Assembly (NCBI RefSeq): GCF_002284565.1
Contig: NZ_NPKI01000017.1
Location: forward strand, 124,001 to 188,000
Origin: Mesorhizobium mediterraneum
GTDB taxonomy: Bacteria; Pseudomonadota; Alphaproteobacteria; Rhizobiales; Rhizobiaceae
DNA: 64,000 nt
Direction: 5' to 3'
Part shown: piece by piece, positions 31,916 through 43,686 of the stretch
Layout of the letters: every line of letters starts with the position of its first letter
How positions within the stretch are numbered: the stretch's first letter is position 1
Notes under the pieces: model-generated
Databases searched by the model: none
Told to the model about the DNA's origin: nothing
What the model saw: the letters and a program-made list of their open reading frames with translations, nothing else
Made by a program: the position numbers and the translations under genes

Positions 31916-32854
31916 ATGGATCGAGACCTGCTCAGCCATCTTCCTGTCGTCGTCGCTGTGGCGCGGCGCGGCGGCTTTGCCTTGGCCGCCGCCGAACTCG
32001 GCATGAGTCCGTCGGCAGTCAGCCATGCGGTGCGGCTGGTGGAGGAGCGGATCGGCCAACCGCTGTTTGCCCGCACCACGCGCAGTGTCGCTCTGACTGA
32101 GGCCGGCGAGGCGCTTGTCGCGGCAGCGGAGCCGGCGCTGGAAGACATCGCGGACCGGATGGAGCGTATCCGCTCGGTCAAAGGCAGAGCGAGCGGGCTG
32201 CTCAGGATCAACGCGCCGCGCATTGCGCTGCCTCTGGCCCTGATGCCCATCCTGTCGGCAATGGCGGAGCGTTATCCCGACGTGACGGTGGAGATCGTCA
32301 CCGACGAACGCTTGAGCGACATCGTCGGCGAAGGTTTCGACGCTGGCATCCGGCTTGGCGAGATGATCGCCGAGGACATGGTGACGGTGCGGCTGACCCA
32401 GCCTTTCCGCACCATCGTCGTCGCCTCTCCGGCCTATGTTGGCCGTCATGGACAGCCACCGACGCTGGCCGATCTCTCGGCGCACAACTGCATCGGATAC
32501 AGGCTGCTGCGATCGCGTGCTCTCTACCGCTGGGACCTGAACGACCAGGGCAAGGATATCAGCGTCGAGACGCGCGGCAGCGTCGTCCTCACCGATCCGC
32601 TTTCGGCGCGAGATATGGCGCTGGCCGGCATCGGCCTCGCCTATCTGTTCGAGCCGCTTGTCCGGGCTGACGTAGAGGCCGGCCGGCTGGTAGAAGTCCT
32701 GCGCGACACCTCGATCGATGAACCGGGGCTGTTCCTCTATTTTCCACGCCGGGCGGCGATGGCGCCGAAGCTCAGGGCCTTCATCGACACCGCGCAAGAA
32801 ATCGGCCGGGCATCCTCGCGGACACCCGGCCGTAAAGTCTTTTCAGAAAGATAG
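31916..32854 (+). CDS. LysR-family transcriptional regulator
   Basis: DNA-binding regulator of 312 residues. The N-terminal helix-turn-helix (about residues 10-65) contains FALAAAELGMSPSAVSHAVRL followed by RIGQPLFARTTRSVALTEAGE, the LysR signature. The C-terminal periplasmic-binding-like co-inducer domain runs from about 90 to 295. It most likely controls the divergent aldo/keto reductase gene. It converges with tsf, ending 9 bases before the tsf stop. Confidence 0.95.
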   Translation: MDRDLLSHLPVVVAVARRGGFALAAAELGMSPSAVSHAVRLVEERIGQPLFARTTRSVALTEAGEALVAAAEPALEDIADRMERIRSVKGRASGLLRINAPRIALPLALMPILSAMAERYPDVTVEIVTDERLSDIVGEGFDAGIRLGEMIAEDMVTVRLTQPFRTIVVASPAYVGRHGQPPTLADLSAHNCIGYRLLRSRALYRWDLNDQGKDISVETRGSVVLTDPLSARDMALAGIGLAYLFEPLVRADVEAGRLVEVLRDTSIDEPGLFLYFPRRAAMAPKLRAFIDTAQEIGRASSRTPGRKVFSER

Positions 32855-32862
32855 AGTGCGGT

Positions 32863-33786
32863 TTACTTCTTGACCGCTGCCGCGACTTCCGCCGCGAAAT
32901 CGGTCTCTTCCTTCTCGATGCCCTCGCCGAGCGCGAAGCGCAGATAGGCAGTGATCTTGGCCGGTGCGCCGATTTCCTTTTCGGCATCCGTCAGCGCCTT
33001 CTCGACGGTGATGTCGGGATTGAGCACAAAAGCCTGCTTGAGCAGCACGACCTCTTCGTAGAACTTGCGCAGACGGCCCTCGACCATCTTCTCGATGATC
33101 GCTTCCGGCTTGCCGGACTGGCGCGCCTGGTCGGCGAAGATCGCCTTCTCGCGCTCGACCGCGGCCGGATCGAGCTGTTCCGTCGTCAGCGCCATCGGGT
33201 TGGTGGCGGCGACATGCATGGCGACTTGGCGGGCAAAGGCGTTGGCTGCCTGCGCGTTGCCTGTTGTTTCGATGGCGACCAGCACGCCGAGCTTGCCAAG
33301 GCCGTCGGCAACCGCATTGTGGACGTAGGTCGCAACAGCGCCGTGCTCGACGGTGAGCTTGGCCGAACGGCGGAAACCAAGATTCTCGCCGATCGTGCCG
33401 ACAGCGTCCTTGATGGTCTCGGTGACCGACTTGTCCGAACCCGGATACGGCGCGGCTGCGACGGCCTCGGTCTTGCCACCATAGGCGAGCGCGACCTTGG
33501 CGACCTTGGCGACGATCTCCTGGAAGGCAGCGTTGCGGGCAACGAAGTCGGTCTCGGAATTGACCTCGACGACTGCCGCCTCGCGGATACCGGAATCGAC
33601 GCCGATGAGACCCTCGGCCGCGGTACGGCCGGCCTTCTTGTCGGCCTTGGAGATGCCCTTCTTGCGCAGCCAGTCGACGGCCTCTTCCATGTTGCCGTTG
33701 GTCTCGTTCAACGCCGCCTTGCAATCCATCATGCCCGCGCCGGTCAAGTCGCGGAGTTCTTTGACCTGTGCAGCCGAAATGCTCAT
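32863..33786 (-). CDS. tsf: Elongation factor Ts
   Basis: Nucleotide exchange factor for EF-Tu. It is 307 residues. An N-terminal UBA-like domain has [16 protein letters not shown], the catalytic core has the SETDFVARN motif, and long C-terminal helices follow ([15 protein letters not shown]). It follows rpsB after 118 bases, in which a small hairpin lies. It is followed on the other strand by the LysR gene rather than by pyrH. Confidence 0.98.
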   Translation of the reverse strand: MSISAAQVKELRDLTGAGMMDCKAALNETNGNMEEAVDWLRKKGISKADKKAGRTAAEGLIGVDSGIREAAVVEVNSETDFVARNAAFQEIVAKVAKVALAYGGKTEAVAAAPYPGSDKSVTETIKDAVGTIGENLGFRRSAKLTVEHGAVATYVHNAVADGLGKLGVLVAIETTGNAQAANAFARQVAMHVAATNPMALTTEQLDPAAVEREKAIFADQARQSGKPEAIIEKMVEGRLRKFYEEVVLLKQAFVLNPDITVEKALTDAEKEIGAPAKITAYLRFALGEGIEKEETDFAAEVAAAVKK

Positions 33787-33880
33787 TGTCGCCTCTTTGT
33801 TTTAAAATGCACCGACGCACCACCGGTCCTCGATGATGCGCCTGGCGCCAGCGCTTAGCGCGCCAAAATATGAGAAAGAT

Positions 33881-33900
33881 GAAGGCCGAAACCGGCCTTC
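33881..33900 (-). terminator. Hairpin after rpsB, possible attenuator before tsf
   Basis: GAAGGCCG-AAAC-CGGCCTTC, 4 bases after the rpsB stop on the minus strand and followed by ATCTTTCTC. A partial terminator here could set the S2 to EF-Ts ratio. The U tract is weak, so full termination is doubtful. Confidence 0.5.
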
Positions 33901-33904
33901 GCTG

Positions 33905-34702
33905 TTACGCTTCCGGAGTCTGGGCAGCCGGTGTCTCGGCGGCCGGCGTCGGCTCGAGTGCCGGCTCGACCGGAGCCTCGGCCAAAGCGCCGACATCGAC
34001 ACCGAGCGCGCCCTGCTGGCGAGCGATGCCGTCGATTGCAGCCTTGGCGATCAGATCGCAATAGAGCTGGATGGCGCGGGCCGCGTCATCATTGCCCGGA
34101 ATCGGGAAATCGATCTTGTCCGGATCGCAGTTGGAATCGATGATGGCGACGACCGGGATGCCGAGACGCTTGGCCTCGAGGATGGCGATCGCTTCCTTGT
34201 TGGTGTCGATCACGAACATCAGGTCGGGCGTCGAGCCCATGTCCTTGATGCCGCCCAGCGCCTTGTCGAGCTTCTCGCGCTCGCGATCGAGGTTGAGGCG
34301 CTCCTTCTTGGTGAGCCCCTGGGCCTCGCCGGCCAGCATCTCGTCGAGCTTGCGCAGTCGCTGGATGGAATTCGAGATCGTCTTCCAGTTGGTCATCATG
34401 CCGCCGAGCCAGCGGGAGTTGACATAGTACTGGGCCGAGCGCTGCGCGGCGTCGGCGACGATGTCGGACGCCTGGCGCTTGGTGCCGACGAACAGCACGC
34501 GGCCGCCCTTGGCGACGGTGTCGGAAACCTGCTTCAGCGCCTGGTGCAGCAGCGGCACCGTCTGCGAGAGGTCGATGATGTGGATGTTGTTGCGGGCGCC
34601 GTAGATATAGGGCGCCATCTTCGGGTTCCAGCGGTGGGTCTGGTGGCCGAAGTGAATGCCAGCTTCCAAAAGCTGACGCATGCTGAAATCAGGCAGAGCC
34701 AT
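33905..34702 (-). CDS. rpsB: 30S ribosomal protein S2
   Basis: Small-subunit protein of 265 residues from [15 protein letters not shown]. The [15 protein letters not shown] block, [20 protein letters not shown] and [22 protein letters not shown] are all conserved. A C-terminal Ala/Pro/Glu-rich tail of about 30 residues is usual in rhizobia. The frame continues upstream through the leader but with no conserved residues. AAGGA precedes the ATG, and a good promoter lies about 130 bases upstream. Confidence 0.98.
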   Translation of the reverse strand: MALPDFSMRQLLEAGIHFGHQTHRWNPKMAPYIYGARNNIHIIDLSQTVPLLHQALKQVSDTVAKGGRVLFVGTKRQASDIVADAAQRSAQYYVNSRWLGGMMTNWKTISNSIQRLRKLDEMLAGEAQGLTKKERLNLDREREKLDKALGGIKDMGSTPDLMFVIDTNKEAIAILEAKRLGIPVVAIIDSNCDPDKIDFPIPGNDDAARAIQLYCDLIAKAAIDGIARQQGALGVDVGALAEAPVEPALEPTPAAETPAAQTPEA

Positions 34703-34832
34703 TCTAAAGTTCCTTTTCCGGTTAGCCTCCACGGACACAGGCATTTTTGGACTTTGTCCTCGAACGCCACCGGAGGTTTCAGCCGGATTTCTCCCGGGCA
34801 GACACCAAAGTCCGTGTGTGGAATGAGCGCGC

Positions 34833-34861
34833 ATATAGAGGGGATGCGCGACAAACGCAAG
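34833..34861 (-). promoter_or_regulatory. rpsB promoter
   Basis: On the minus strand CTTGCG (34861-34856), 17 bases, CTATAT (34838-34833). This is near the rhizobial housekeeping consensus CTTGAC-N17-CTATAT. It leaves a leader of about 125 bases before the rpsB ATG. Confidence 0.7.
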
Positions 34862-34879
34862 CGCTGCGGTGTGTTGTGC

Positions 34880-35491
34880 TCAGCGTGCGGCGATCAGCGC
34901 ACCGGTGCCGATCATGGCGCCGCCGGCAAACCTGCTCATCAAGCGCATCCGTCTTGGCGTCTTGAACCAGCTCGAAGCCTGCCCGGCAAGCACCGCATAG
35001 ACGCCCATAGTGATAATGTTGACGCCGATCACGACCGCAACCACGAGCAGCCCCTCAGCGAAGGTCATTGCGTTGAGATCGAGGATCAACGGCATGATCG
35101 AGGCGTGGAACAGGATCGCCTTGGGGTTGCCCAATGCGATGGAGACGCCGAGGTAAAACGATCGAGACAGTCTTGCCTGCGTTACCTCCAGTCCATCCGA
35201 TCGCGCGGAAGCCGATCGCCACATCCTGATGCCAAGAAACATCAGATAGGCAGCACCCGCATATTTCAGGATGAGAAAAACCCATTCGAAGGTCTGTGCC
35301 AGTGCCACGAGACCGAGCAGCGCCAAAGTCACCAGCACCGCGTCGCCAGCGGCGATACCGAGGCCAGCCAGGAACGCGCGAACGAACCCGCGCGAGACGC
35401 CGTTGGCAATGACCGTGAATACCGCCGGGCCAGGCGTGGCGGCGGCGAATGTGATCGCAGCGCAGTAAGCCAAAAATGCCGTCAACGTCAT
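34880..35491 (-). CDS. LysE/RhtB family exporter
   Basis: Inner-membrane exporter of an amino acid or related metabolite. It is 203 residues with about six hydrophobic helices. The early PGPAVFTVIANGVSRG motif (about residues 20-35) is the LysE hallmark, and GNPKAILFH in the middle is the second conserved block. The start overlaps the DUF4031 stop as ATGA, so the two are coupled. The substrate cannot be read. Confidence 0.92.
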   Translation of the reverse strand: MTLTAFLAYCAAITFAAATPGPAVFTVIANGVSRGFVRAFLAGLGIAAGDAVLVTLALLGLVALAQTFEWVFLILKYAGAAYLMFLGIRMWRSASARSDGLEVTQARLSRSFYLGVSIALGNPKAILFHASIMPLILDLNAMTFAEGLLVVAVVIGVNIITMGVYAVLAGQASSWFKTPRRMRLMSRFAGGAMIGTGALIAAR

Positions 35492-35766
35492 GGCCGTATC
35501 TTCCCCTTCGGCACGCGGACACGCCGGAAAACAGCGACGATCTCCTCGCGGCTGCATTCGATGGCGCCTAACCGCACCGCGCGGTCGCGCTCGAAGCCGG
35601 TTATGTCATAATGCGGCGCCGATGTCTTCGGCGGTCCCTGATAGGACGAGCGCTTGACGCCGAGCTGTGCTGCAAAACGATGCAGCTCGTCGGTGTCGTC
35701 GGCCAGCAGGTGACACCAGCGGTGGCCGACCCATTTCCAGATCGCCGCGTCGACATAGACCGCCAT
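35488..35766 (-). CDS. DUF4031 domain protein
   Basis: A 92-residue cytosolic protein of unknown role. The start MAVYVDAAIWKWVGHRWCHLLADD is typical of DUF4031, as are 'ELHRFAAQLGVKRSSYQG' and the PHYDIT motif. Conserved Asp, His and Trp residues suggest an enzyme or metal site, but this is inference. It overlaps the LysE-type gene by 4 bases. Confidence 0.8.
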   Translation of the reverse strand: MAVYVDAAIWKWVGHRWCHLLADDTDELHRFAAQLGVKRSSYQGPPKTSAPHYDITGFERDRAVRLGAIECSREEIVAVFRRVRVPKGKIRP

Positions 35767-35837
35767 GAGGCTTGCCGCACTCCTTCATCTTGCGCCGACC
35801 AGCGGAGCCGCAGCTCACATAGAGCCAAGATCCAATG

Positions 35838-37136
35838 CTAGCGATGATAGAAGGGATTCGGATAGAAAATGAAGCCGCCGGCGGCTTCGAGTTCGGCTAC
35901 GGTCCTGGTGACGGCCTCCTGCATGCGGCTGTGCAACTCTGCAAGCGCATCTTCGATCGAGCCGGGATAGGCGTGCAATCCCAACGGCTCCGGCACCCGG
36001 ATATGAGCGCAGCGCGGCCCGGCCGGTTGCGGCACGAAGCGGTTGACCGTGTCGCGCAGCGTGCCTTTGCAATAATCATTGCGGATACGCTTCAGATGCT
36101 CGGCGATCTCCTCTTGCGTGATGCGCGGGTTGGCTGAGGCCCACTTCCCAACGCGTTGGAGACGCTGGATCGTGTCCGCCAGCGCCCGGACCTGTTTTTG
36201 CCGTTCGGCGTCACCGGTGTTTTCCCGCAGCCAGCGGCGCGACCGGCGCAAAAGCTCGGCAGCCTCGTTGGCGCCGGGATCGACCGAAATACCCTCCCCC
36301 AGACGCCGGCTCAGCTCGAACAGCAGTTGCTTTTGACGCGCGGCATACGAAGCCCGCTCGTCGGGCGCCATGCCGCAGGCAATCTCATCGCGCGACAGCA
36401 GCGTCGCATAGATGTGGTGGACGCGCTCCGGCAGCGTATCGCCGGCACGGCGCTCGATCTTCAGGCTCTTCTCGACATAGGCGCATTCCTGCGCCAGAGC
36501 CGGCTCGACATTCTTGGTGAAGGCGAGCTTCCAGACAACCGGCGCGATCCAAACCCTAGAATCCTGATCGGTGGCGCGAGCGCGCTTGAGCGCTTCGAAT
36601 CCCATCTCGACCGCGCCCGGGAGAAGCGGACCGACAACATCGGCATGCCAGCCGACGCCGCCTTCGGGATGCAAGAGCACACCATGCCCTTTCAGCGCCC
36701 AGGCGATCGAGTGTTCCTTGGCAGCCCCACTGTTGCCGGGAATCTGGGCGATCAGATTGTTGGCCAGCCAGAATTTCTGCATGATCCGGCCGAGGCCGTT
36801 GACGACGCCATGCGTGGCCCATGATGCCGCGAGCGGACTGACCTGCGAGACGATCTCCTTGTCGATCATCCAGTCGGTAAAGAATTCCGGATGGTTGGGC
36901 GTGATGAACGTCGCCTTGCCTGGCCCGCAACAGGCCTTCAGCCGCTGCCGGTCGTCGTCGGGAAAGTCGATATGGCGGACATTGGCGACGCCGCGCAATC
37001 CGGCCAGGCGGTTGAACGGCAACAGGTCGCGAAATCCGGGAATGCCGTGCAGCATGACAAGCCGGTTGACGACAGTCATGATCCTGATCAGCGCCGGATT
37101 GGGCCTCGGCGCCACGAACACATCGATTCTGTTCAA
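35838..37136 (-). CDS. PlsC-like 1-acylglycerol-3-phosphate acyltransferase family protein
   Basis: A 432-residue acyltransferase-like protein. The first block is TPNHPEFFTDWMIDKE around residues 79-93: the catalytic His is followed by Asp six residues on (H-x5-D), where the family normally shows H-x4-D. A later HPEGGVGWHAD block takes the place of the FPEG motif. The long C-terminal half (about 250-432) has helical, Arg-rich segments with no family I recognise. The acyl substrate is unknown. It sits between the envelope gene eipB and the DUF4031 gene, all on the minus strand. Confidence 0.75.
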   Translation of the reverse strand: MNRIDVFVAPRPNPALIRIMTVVNRLVMLHGIPGFRDLLPFNRLAGLRGVANVRHIDFPDDDRQRLKACCGPGKATFITPNHPEFFTDWMIDKEIVSQVSPLAASWATHGVVNGLGRIMQKFWLANNLIAQIPGNSGAAKEHSIAWALKGHGVLLHPEGGVGWHADVVGPLLPGAVEMGFEALKRARATDQDSRVWIAPVVWKLAFTKNVEPALAQECAYVEKSLKIERRAGDTLPERVHHIYATLLSRDEIACGMAPDERASYAARQKQLLFELSRRLGEGISVDPGANEAAELLRRSRRWLRENTGDAERQKQVRALADTIQRLQRVGKWASANPRITQEEIAEHLKRIRNDYCKGTLRDTVNRFVPQPAGPRCAHIRVPEPLGLHAYPGSIEDALAELHSRMQEAVTRTVAELEAAGGFIFYPNPFYHR

Positions 37137-37239
37137 CCCATCCCCCCGATCGACCCGTCGGCGTAGAGGTTGAGATGCAATTGCGGCGTGTTCAAGTCAT
37201 TCGCCGCCGCCGCTTTGTGGCGTGGTTAAGCTGAAAGCC

Positions 37240-38070
37240 CTATTTCGGCGGACAGGCCTTCGACTGATCGAACAACGACAGATTGACCAGCTTGCCGGTC
37301 ATCGAGAACTCGCCGTAGTCCATGACGAGGTCGCGCGTGATGCCGTTCTCATGCAGCTTGAAGCTGATCCGGTACTCCGGCACCTCCTCGCCTGTCTTGT
37401 CGGTGCCATCGAAATAGGCGATGTCGACTGGCCAGTATTTGTCGGTGGCGAGTTTCGCCAGTGCCGGCGCTTCCGGATCGGTCTTGTCGGCATCGGCTTT
37501 CTTGCCGACGACGACGGTGGTGGTCATCACCTTGTCTGCATCTTCCGAGCCGTCGAACAGATTGGTTTCGTAGAAATTTTCGCCCTTTTCGGCCTTGTCG
37601 ATCAGCTCGACCAGATGCTGGGTCGGAAACTGGGTGGCGGCCAGTTCGAGGCTGTTCTTCTCCGGCTTGTCGATGTCGACCTTGAGGCCCTTCGTCTCCT
37701 TCGTCGCCGTGCCCTTGACCTCCTTGTCAAGGTTCTGGTCGACAAAGGATTTTGTCACGAACGAGAAAGTCTTGCCTTCGGCGTCCTCGAAAGTGGTCGT
37801 CTGCTGGTCGGTCAGCTTTGTTGTGTTGTCGTTGGTGGCAATCTGGGTGACGAAGCGAAACTTCACCGTGTAGCCTTCGCAAGGCGAGCCGTTGAACTCA
37901 TAGACCATGCGGCCGGAAATGCCAGTGATGCCCGAGCGGTCGGAAGCCTTGTCCAGGCTCAGATCATAAACCGCGCGATGCGCCTGCAGTGCCGGCACGG
38001 CAAAAGCCGGCGCCATCGAGAACACCGCTGGCAGCAGGACTGCATGGAATGCGAGACGTGTTGCGCGCAT
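37240..38070 (-). CDS. eipB: EipB-family periplasmic envelope integrity protein (DUF1849)
   Basis: Secreted protein of 276 residues. A signal peptide (about residues 1-24, ending AFA) precedes HRAVYDLSLDKASDRSGI, the opening shared with EipB of Brucella. The GRMVYEFNGSPCEGYT block and a C-terminal Cys near ACPPK give the two cysteines that form the conserved disulfide of the family. In Brucella EipB supports envelope stability (known for the family). It is divergent from the RidA-like gene. Confidence 0.9.
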   Translation of the reverse strand: MRATRLAFHAVLLPAVFSMAPAFAVPALQAHRAVYDLSLDKASDRSGITGISGRMVYEFNGSPCEGYTVKFRFVTQIATNDNTTKLTDQQTTTFEDAEGKTFSFVTKSFVDQNLDKEVKGTATKETKGLKVDIDKPEKNSLELAATQFPTQHLVELIDKAEKGENFYETNLFDGSEDADKVMTTTVVVGKKADADKTDPEAPALAKLATDKYWPVDIAYFDGTDKTGEEVPEYRISFKLHENGITRDLVMDYGEFSMTGKLVNLSLFDQSKACPPK

Positions 38071-38208
38071 GAGGAGCTCCGATGATCGCGCCTGATGGCA
38101 GGCCGCAGGGAAAGATGGTCCAGCTTAAAAAAAGTCGTGGCGGAAGCGAGGCAAAAATAGCAATTTCGGCCCGACCTGCGCGGCGTCATCAAGCAATAGG
38201 GAAATACC

Positions 38209-38673
38209 ATGAATGAAACAATCGAAAAGCGGCTGAGCGACCTCGGCGTGACGCTTCCGATCGCCGCCGCGCCCGCCGCCAACTACGTGCCCTTTTGCAG
38301 GTCAGGCAATCTGCTGTTCACCGCCGGACAGCTGCCGCTCAAGGACGGCAAGGTGCAGGCGAGCGGACTGCTCGGCCGCGATGTCGACACCGCAACTGGC
38401 AAGGAAGCGGCAAAATACTGCGCGATCAACATATTGGCGCAGGCCAAGGCAGCACTTGGCGATCTCGAGAGAATCCGCCGCCTGGTGAAGATCACCGTCT
38501 TCGTCGCCTCGGCGCCCGATTTTGTAGAGCAGCATCTGGTTGCCAACGGCGCCTCGGATTTTCTGGTTGCAGTGCTTGGCGATCACGGCAAACATGCCCG
38601 CTCCGCCGTCGGCGCCGCCTCCCTGCCGCTTAATGCCGCAGTGGAAATCGAAGCCATTTTCGAAGTCGAATGA
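38209..38673 (+). CDS. RidA/YjgF family protein
   Basis: A 154-residue protein of the YjgF/YER057c/UK114 family, possibly an enamine/imine deaminase. GQLPLKDGKV, the KITVFVASAPDFVEQH stretch and the C-terminal RSAVGAASLPLNAAVEIEA block fit the atypical 'Atu1156-like' branch. The catalytic Arg of true RidA is in the position R-S-A-V (conserved). It is 8 bases upstream of the phosphodiesterase gene, probably one transcript. Confidence 0.92.
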   Translation: MNETIEKRLSDLGVTLPIAAAPAANYVPFCRSGNLLFTAGQLPLKDGKVQASGLLGRDVDTATGKEAAKYCAINILAQAKAALGDLERIRRLVKITVFVASAPDFVEQHLVANGASDFLVAVLGDHGKHARSAVGAASLPLNAAVEIEAIFEVE

Positions 38674-38680
38674 GCCAGAC

Positions 38681-39409
38681 ATGACCGACCTTTCCTGGCT
38701 GACCGCCCGACCCGTGGCCCATCGCGGCCTCCACGACATGAACAAGACGCGCTGGGAGAACACTCTCTCCGCCTTCGCCGCGGCAGCCGAACGCGGCTAT
38801 GCGATCGAATGCGACGTGCATCTGTCGTCTGACCGCATCCCGGTCATCATCCATGACCGTGATCTGAAGCGGCTGACCGGCCAGGACGGTTTCGTCTGGC
38901 AGCGCACGGCAGCGGAAATGACGGCGCTCAAGATCGGCGGCACATCGGACCATCTGCCGACCCTGCAGCAGGCACTCGACCTGGTCGATGGTCGTGTGCC
39001 GATGGTCGTCGAGCTGAAAGGGGCCCCCGGCCATGACGAAGGCCTGGTGGAAAGCGTCGGCAAGATGCTCAAGCGCTACAAGGGCAAGGCGGCAATCATG
39101 TCGTTCGACCACTGGCTGATCCGCGATTTCCCGAAACACGCGCCCGGCATTCCGGGCGGGCTGACCGCCTATGGCAAAGACACACCCCTGATCGAGGCGC
39201 ATTTCGCCATGCTGGCGCATGACATCGCCTTCACCTCCTATGCCGCCGGCGACCTGCCGAACCGGTTCGTCTCCTTCGTGCGCGAAAGGCTCAAAATGCC
39301 GGTAATCACCTGGACGGTGCTCGACCAGCCGGCGGTCGACCTGACCTTCAGATATGCCGATCAGATGACGTTCGAAGGATTCGAACCCGATCTTATACAG
39401 GTCGCTTGA
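38681..39409 (+). CDS. Glycerophosphodiester phosphodiesterase
   Basis: Cytosolic hydrolase of 242 residues that cleaves glycerophosphodiesters to glycerol 3-phosphate and an alcohol. The GDPD signature AHRGLHDMNKTRWENTLSAF gives the first catalytic His, and IECDVHLSSDRIPVIIHD the Glu/Asp metal ligands and second His. No signal peptide is visible. The frame is open upstream within the RidA-like gene, but the ATG at 38681 gives the conserved N-terminus. It runs with RidA-like, DUF482 and HIT genes. Confidence 0.94.
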   Translation: MTDLSWLTARPVAHRGLHDMNKTRWENTLSAFAAAAERGYAIECDVHLSSDRIPVIIHDRDLKRLTGQDGFVWQRTAAEMTALKIGGTSDHLPTLQQALDLVDGRVPMVVELKGAPGHDEGLVESVGKMLKRYKGKAAIMSFDHWLIRDFPKHAPGIPGGLTAYGKDTPLIEAHFAMLAHDIAFTSYAAGDLPNRFVSFVRERLKMPVITWTVLDQPAVDLTFRYADQMTFEGFEPDLIQVA

Positions 39410-39450
39410 ACCGGGCTTGCATGGACCGGCATGGAGCTTAAATAAGCCCA

Positions 39451-40668
39451 ATGGATCAAGGCGATGAAGGCGACGGGCAAACGGCGAATGGAGAGTATGC
39501 GATCCGGATTGCCTCCGGCATCGGAGCTTTTACCTGCGCGGAATGGGATGGCCTCGGCAGCACCACCCGCGGCGATACAGAAAACGGCTACAACCCTCTC
39601 GTTTCATTCGCTTTTCTGAGCGCGCTTGAAGATTCCGGCTGCGCCGTGCGGCGCACCGGCTGGCAGGGCCATCATCTCAGGCTGGAGACAGCGCAGGGAA
39701 AACTGCTCGGCGCCGTTCCCTGCTACCTGAAATCGCACAGCCAGGGCGAATATGTTTTCGACCACGGCTGGTCGGACGCGTTTGAGCGCGCCGGCGGGCG
39801 CTATTATCCAAAACTCCAATGCGCCGTGCCGTTCACGCCGGTCACCGGCCCTCGCCTGCTGGCCAACAAGGGCGAGGACAGTTGCGCAGTGAAAGCCGGC
39901 TTGGCAGCAGGCCTGAAGGCGGTGACGGAAAAGCTCGGCGTGTCTTCCGCGCACGTGACCTTCGCGCAGGAAAAAGATGTTGGGGCATTGGAAGCGGCGG
40001 GCTTCCTGCACCGCACCGACCAGCAGTTCCACTTCTTCAATGAAGGTTTTTCGACCTACGACGATTTTCTCGCCACTCTGGCATCGCGTAAGCGCAAGGC
40101 GTTGAAGAAGGAGCGGCGCGAGGCGCTCGCTCACGGCATCTCGATCGACTGGCTGACCGGCAAGGATCTGACCGAAAGGGTCTGGGACGACTTCTTTGCC
40201 TTCTACATGGATACCGGCAGCAGGAAATGGGGGCGGCCCTATCTCAGCCGCGAGTTCTTCTCGATGATCGGCGAGCGCATGGCCGACGACATCCTGCTGG
40301 TGATGGCCAAGCGCAATGGGCGCTACATTGCCGGCGCCATCAATTTCATCGGTTCCGATGCGCTCTACGGGCGCAACTGGGGCTGCATCGAAGACCATCC
40401 CTTCCTGCATTTCGAGGTCTGCTATCACCAGGCGATCGACTTCGCGATCGACCGCAAGCTGAAAGTGGTCGAAGCGGGCGCGCAGGGCGAGCACAAGCTG
40501 GCGCGTGGCTACAGGCCGGTTACCATGCATTCGGCGCATTACATCGCGCATCCCGGCTTGCGCAACGCGGTCGCCGACTATCTCAGGCGCGAGCGGCGTG
40601 AAGTGGAGCGGATGGGCGGCTATCTCGAAGAGCACACCCCGTTCCGCAAGGATCTGGCGGACGATTAA
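39451..40668 (+). CDS. DUF482 / GNAT (FemAB-like) family protein
   Basis: A 405-residue protein of the 'peptidogalycan biosynthesis' DUF482 family, related to the GNAT fold of FemABX transferases. YNPLVSFAFLSALEDSG near the start, RKRKALKKERRE around residues 210-221 and the GARNWGC-like 'YGRNWGC' with HFEVCYHQAIDFAI are typical. A C-terminal 'GAQGEHKLARGYRPV' block is highly conserved. The substrate is not established; a cell-wall aminoacyl role is inferred from the fold. It starts 41 bases after the phosphodiesterase gene. Confidence 0.88.
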   Translation: MDQGDEGDGQTANGEYAIRIASGIGAFTCAEWDGLGSTTRGDTENGYNPLVSFAFLSALEDSGCAVRRTGWQGHHLRLETAQGKLLGAVPCYLKSHSQGEYVFDHGWSDAFERAGGRYYPKLQCAVPFTPVTGPRLLANKGEDSCAVKAGLAAGLKAVTEKLGVSSAHVTFAQEKDVGALEAAGFLHRTDQQFHFFNEGFSTYDDFLATLASRKRKALKKERREALAHGISIDWLTGKDLTERVWDDFFAFYMDTGSRKWGRPYLSREFFSMIGERMADDILLVMAKRNGRYIAGAINFIGSDALYGRNWGCIEDHPFLHFEVCYHQAIDFAIDRKLKVVEAGAQGEHKLARGYRPVTMHSAHYIAHPGLRNAVADYLRRERREVERMGGYLEEHTPFRKDLADD

Positions 40669-40695
40669 AGTAAGGCACAATCGGGAGCGCACGCC

Positions 40696-41127
40696 ATGGC
40701 CGACCCCACCTACGACAGCAACAATATCTTCGCGAAAATCCTGCTCGGTGAAATCCCGTCGCATCGCGTCTATGAAGATGACGCGGTCGTCGCCTTCATG
40801 GACGTAATGCCGCAAGGGCCGGGTCATACACTGGTTGTGCCGAAGGCGCAGTCGCGCAACCTGCTCGACGCGGACCCAGCAACATTCGGCCCGCTCTTTG
40901 CCGTCGTGCAGAAGGTGGCGTTAGCGGTGAAGAAGGCTTTCGGCGCCGATGGTGTCACCATCCTGCAGTTCAACGAGCCTGCCTCGGGCCAGACCGTCTA
41001 TCACCTCCATGTCCATGTCATTCCTCGCTTCGAAGGAATTCCTTTGACGCCGCATAGCGGGCAGATGGAGAAACCGGAAGTATTGGCTGAGAACGCTGGT
41101 AAGATACGAACGGCGCTGGGAAACTGA
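40696..41127 (+). CDS. HIT family hydrolase
   Basis: Histidine-triad nucleotide hydrolase or transferase of 143 residues. The triad is YHLHVHVIPR, near residues 96-105. The NIFAKILLGEIPSHRVYED start is typical of HinT-like proteins. It probably hydrolyses adenosine phosphoramidates (family knowledge). It ends the plus-strand row, followed by a bidirectional terminator shared with clpA. Confidence 0.95.
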   Translation: MADPTYDSNNIFAKILLGEIPSHRVYEDDAVVAFMDVMPQGPGHTLVVPKAQSRNLLDADPATFGPLFAVVQKVALAVKKAFGADGVTILQFNEPASGQTVYHLHVHVIPRFEGIPLTPHSGQMEKPEVLAENAGKIRTALGN

Positions 41128-41173
41128 AGCTGGGCGTCGCACACAACGCCCCCGACCACTCATTATCCAATAA

Positions 41174-41197
41174 AAAAGCCCCGTTTCCGGGGCTTTT
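41174..41197. terminator. Bidirectional terminator between HIT gene and clpA
   Basis: AAAAGCCCCG-TTTC-CGGGGCTTTT: a perfect 10-bp stem with T-rich edges in both directions, 46 bases after the HIT stop and 15 bases after the clpA stop. Confidence 0.88.
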
Positions 41198-41211
41198 CAG
41201 CTTTCAGGCTA

Positions 41212-43680
<2,469 letters not shown>

Positions 43681-43686
43681 GTTACC

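Noticed and set aside
30696..32854. Reductase/LysR pair as part of a larger catabolic island
   Set aside because: Only two genes, with ordinary base composition, flanked directly by core genes; no mobility gene or direct repeat seen.
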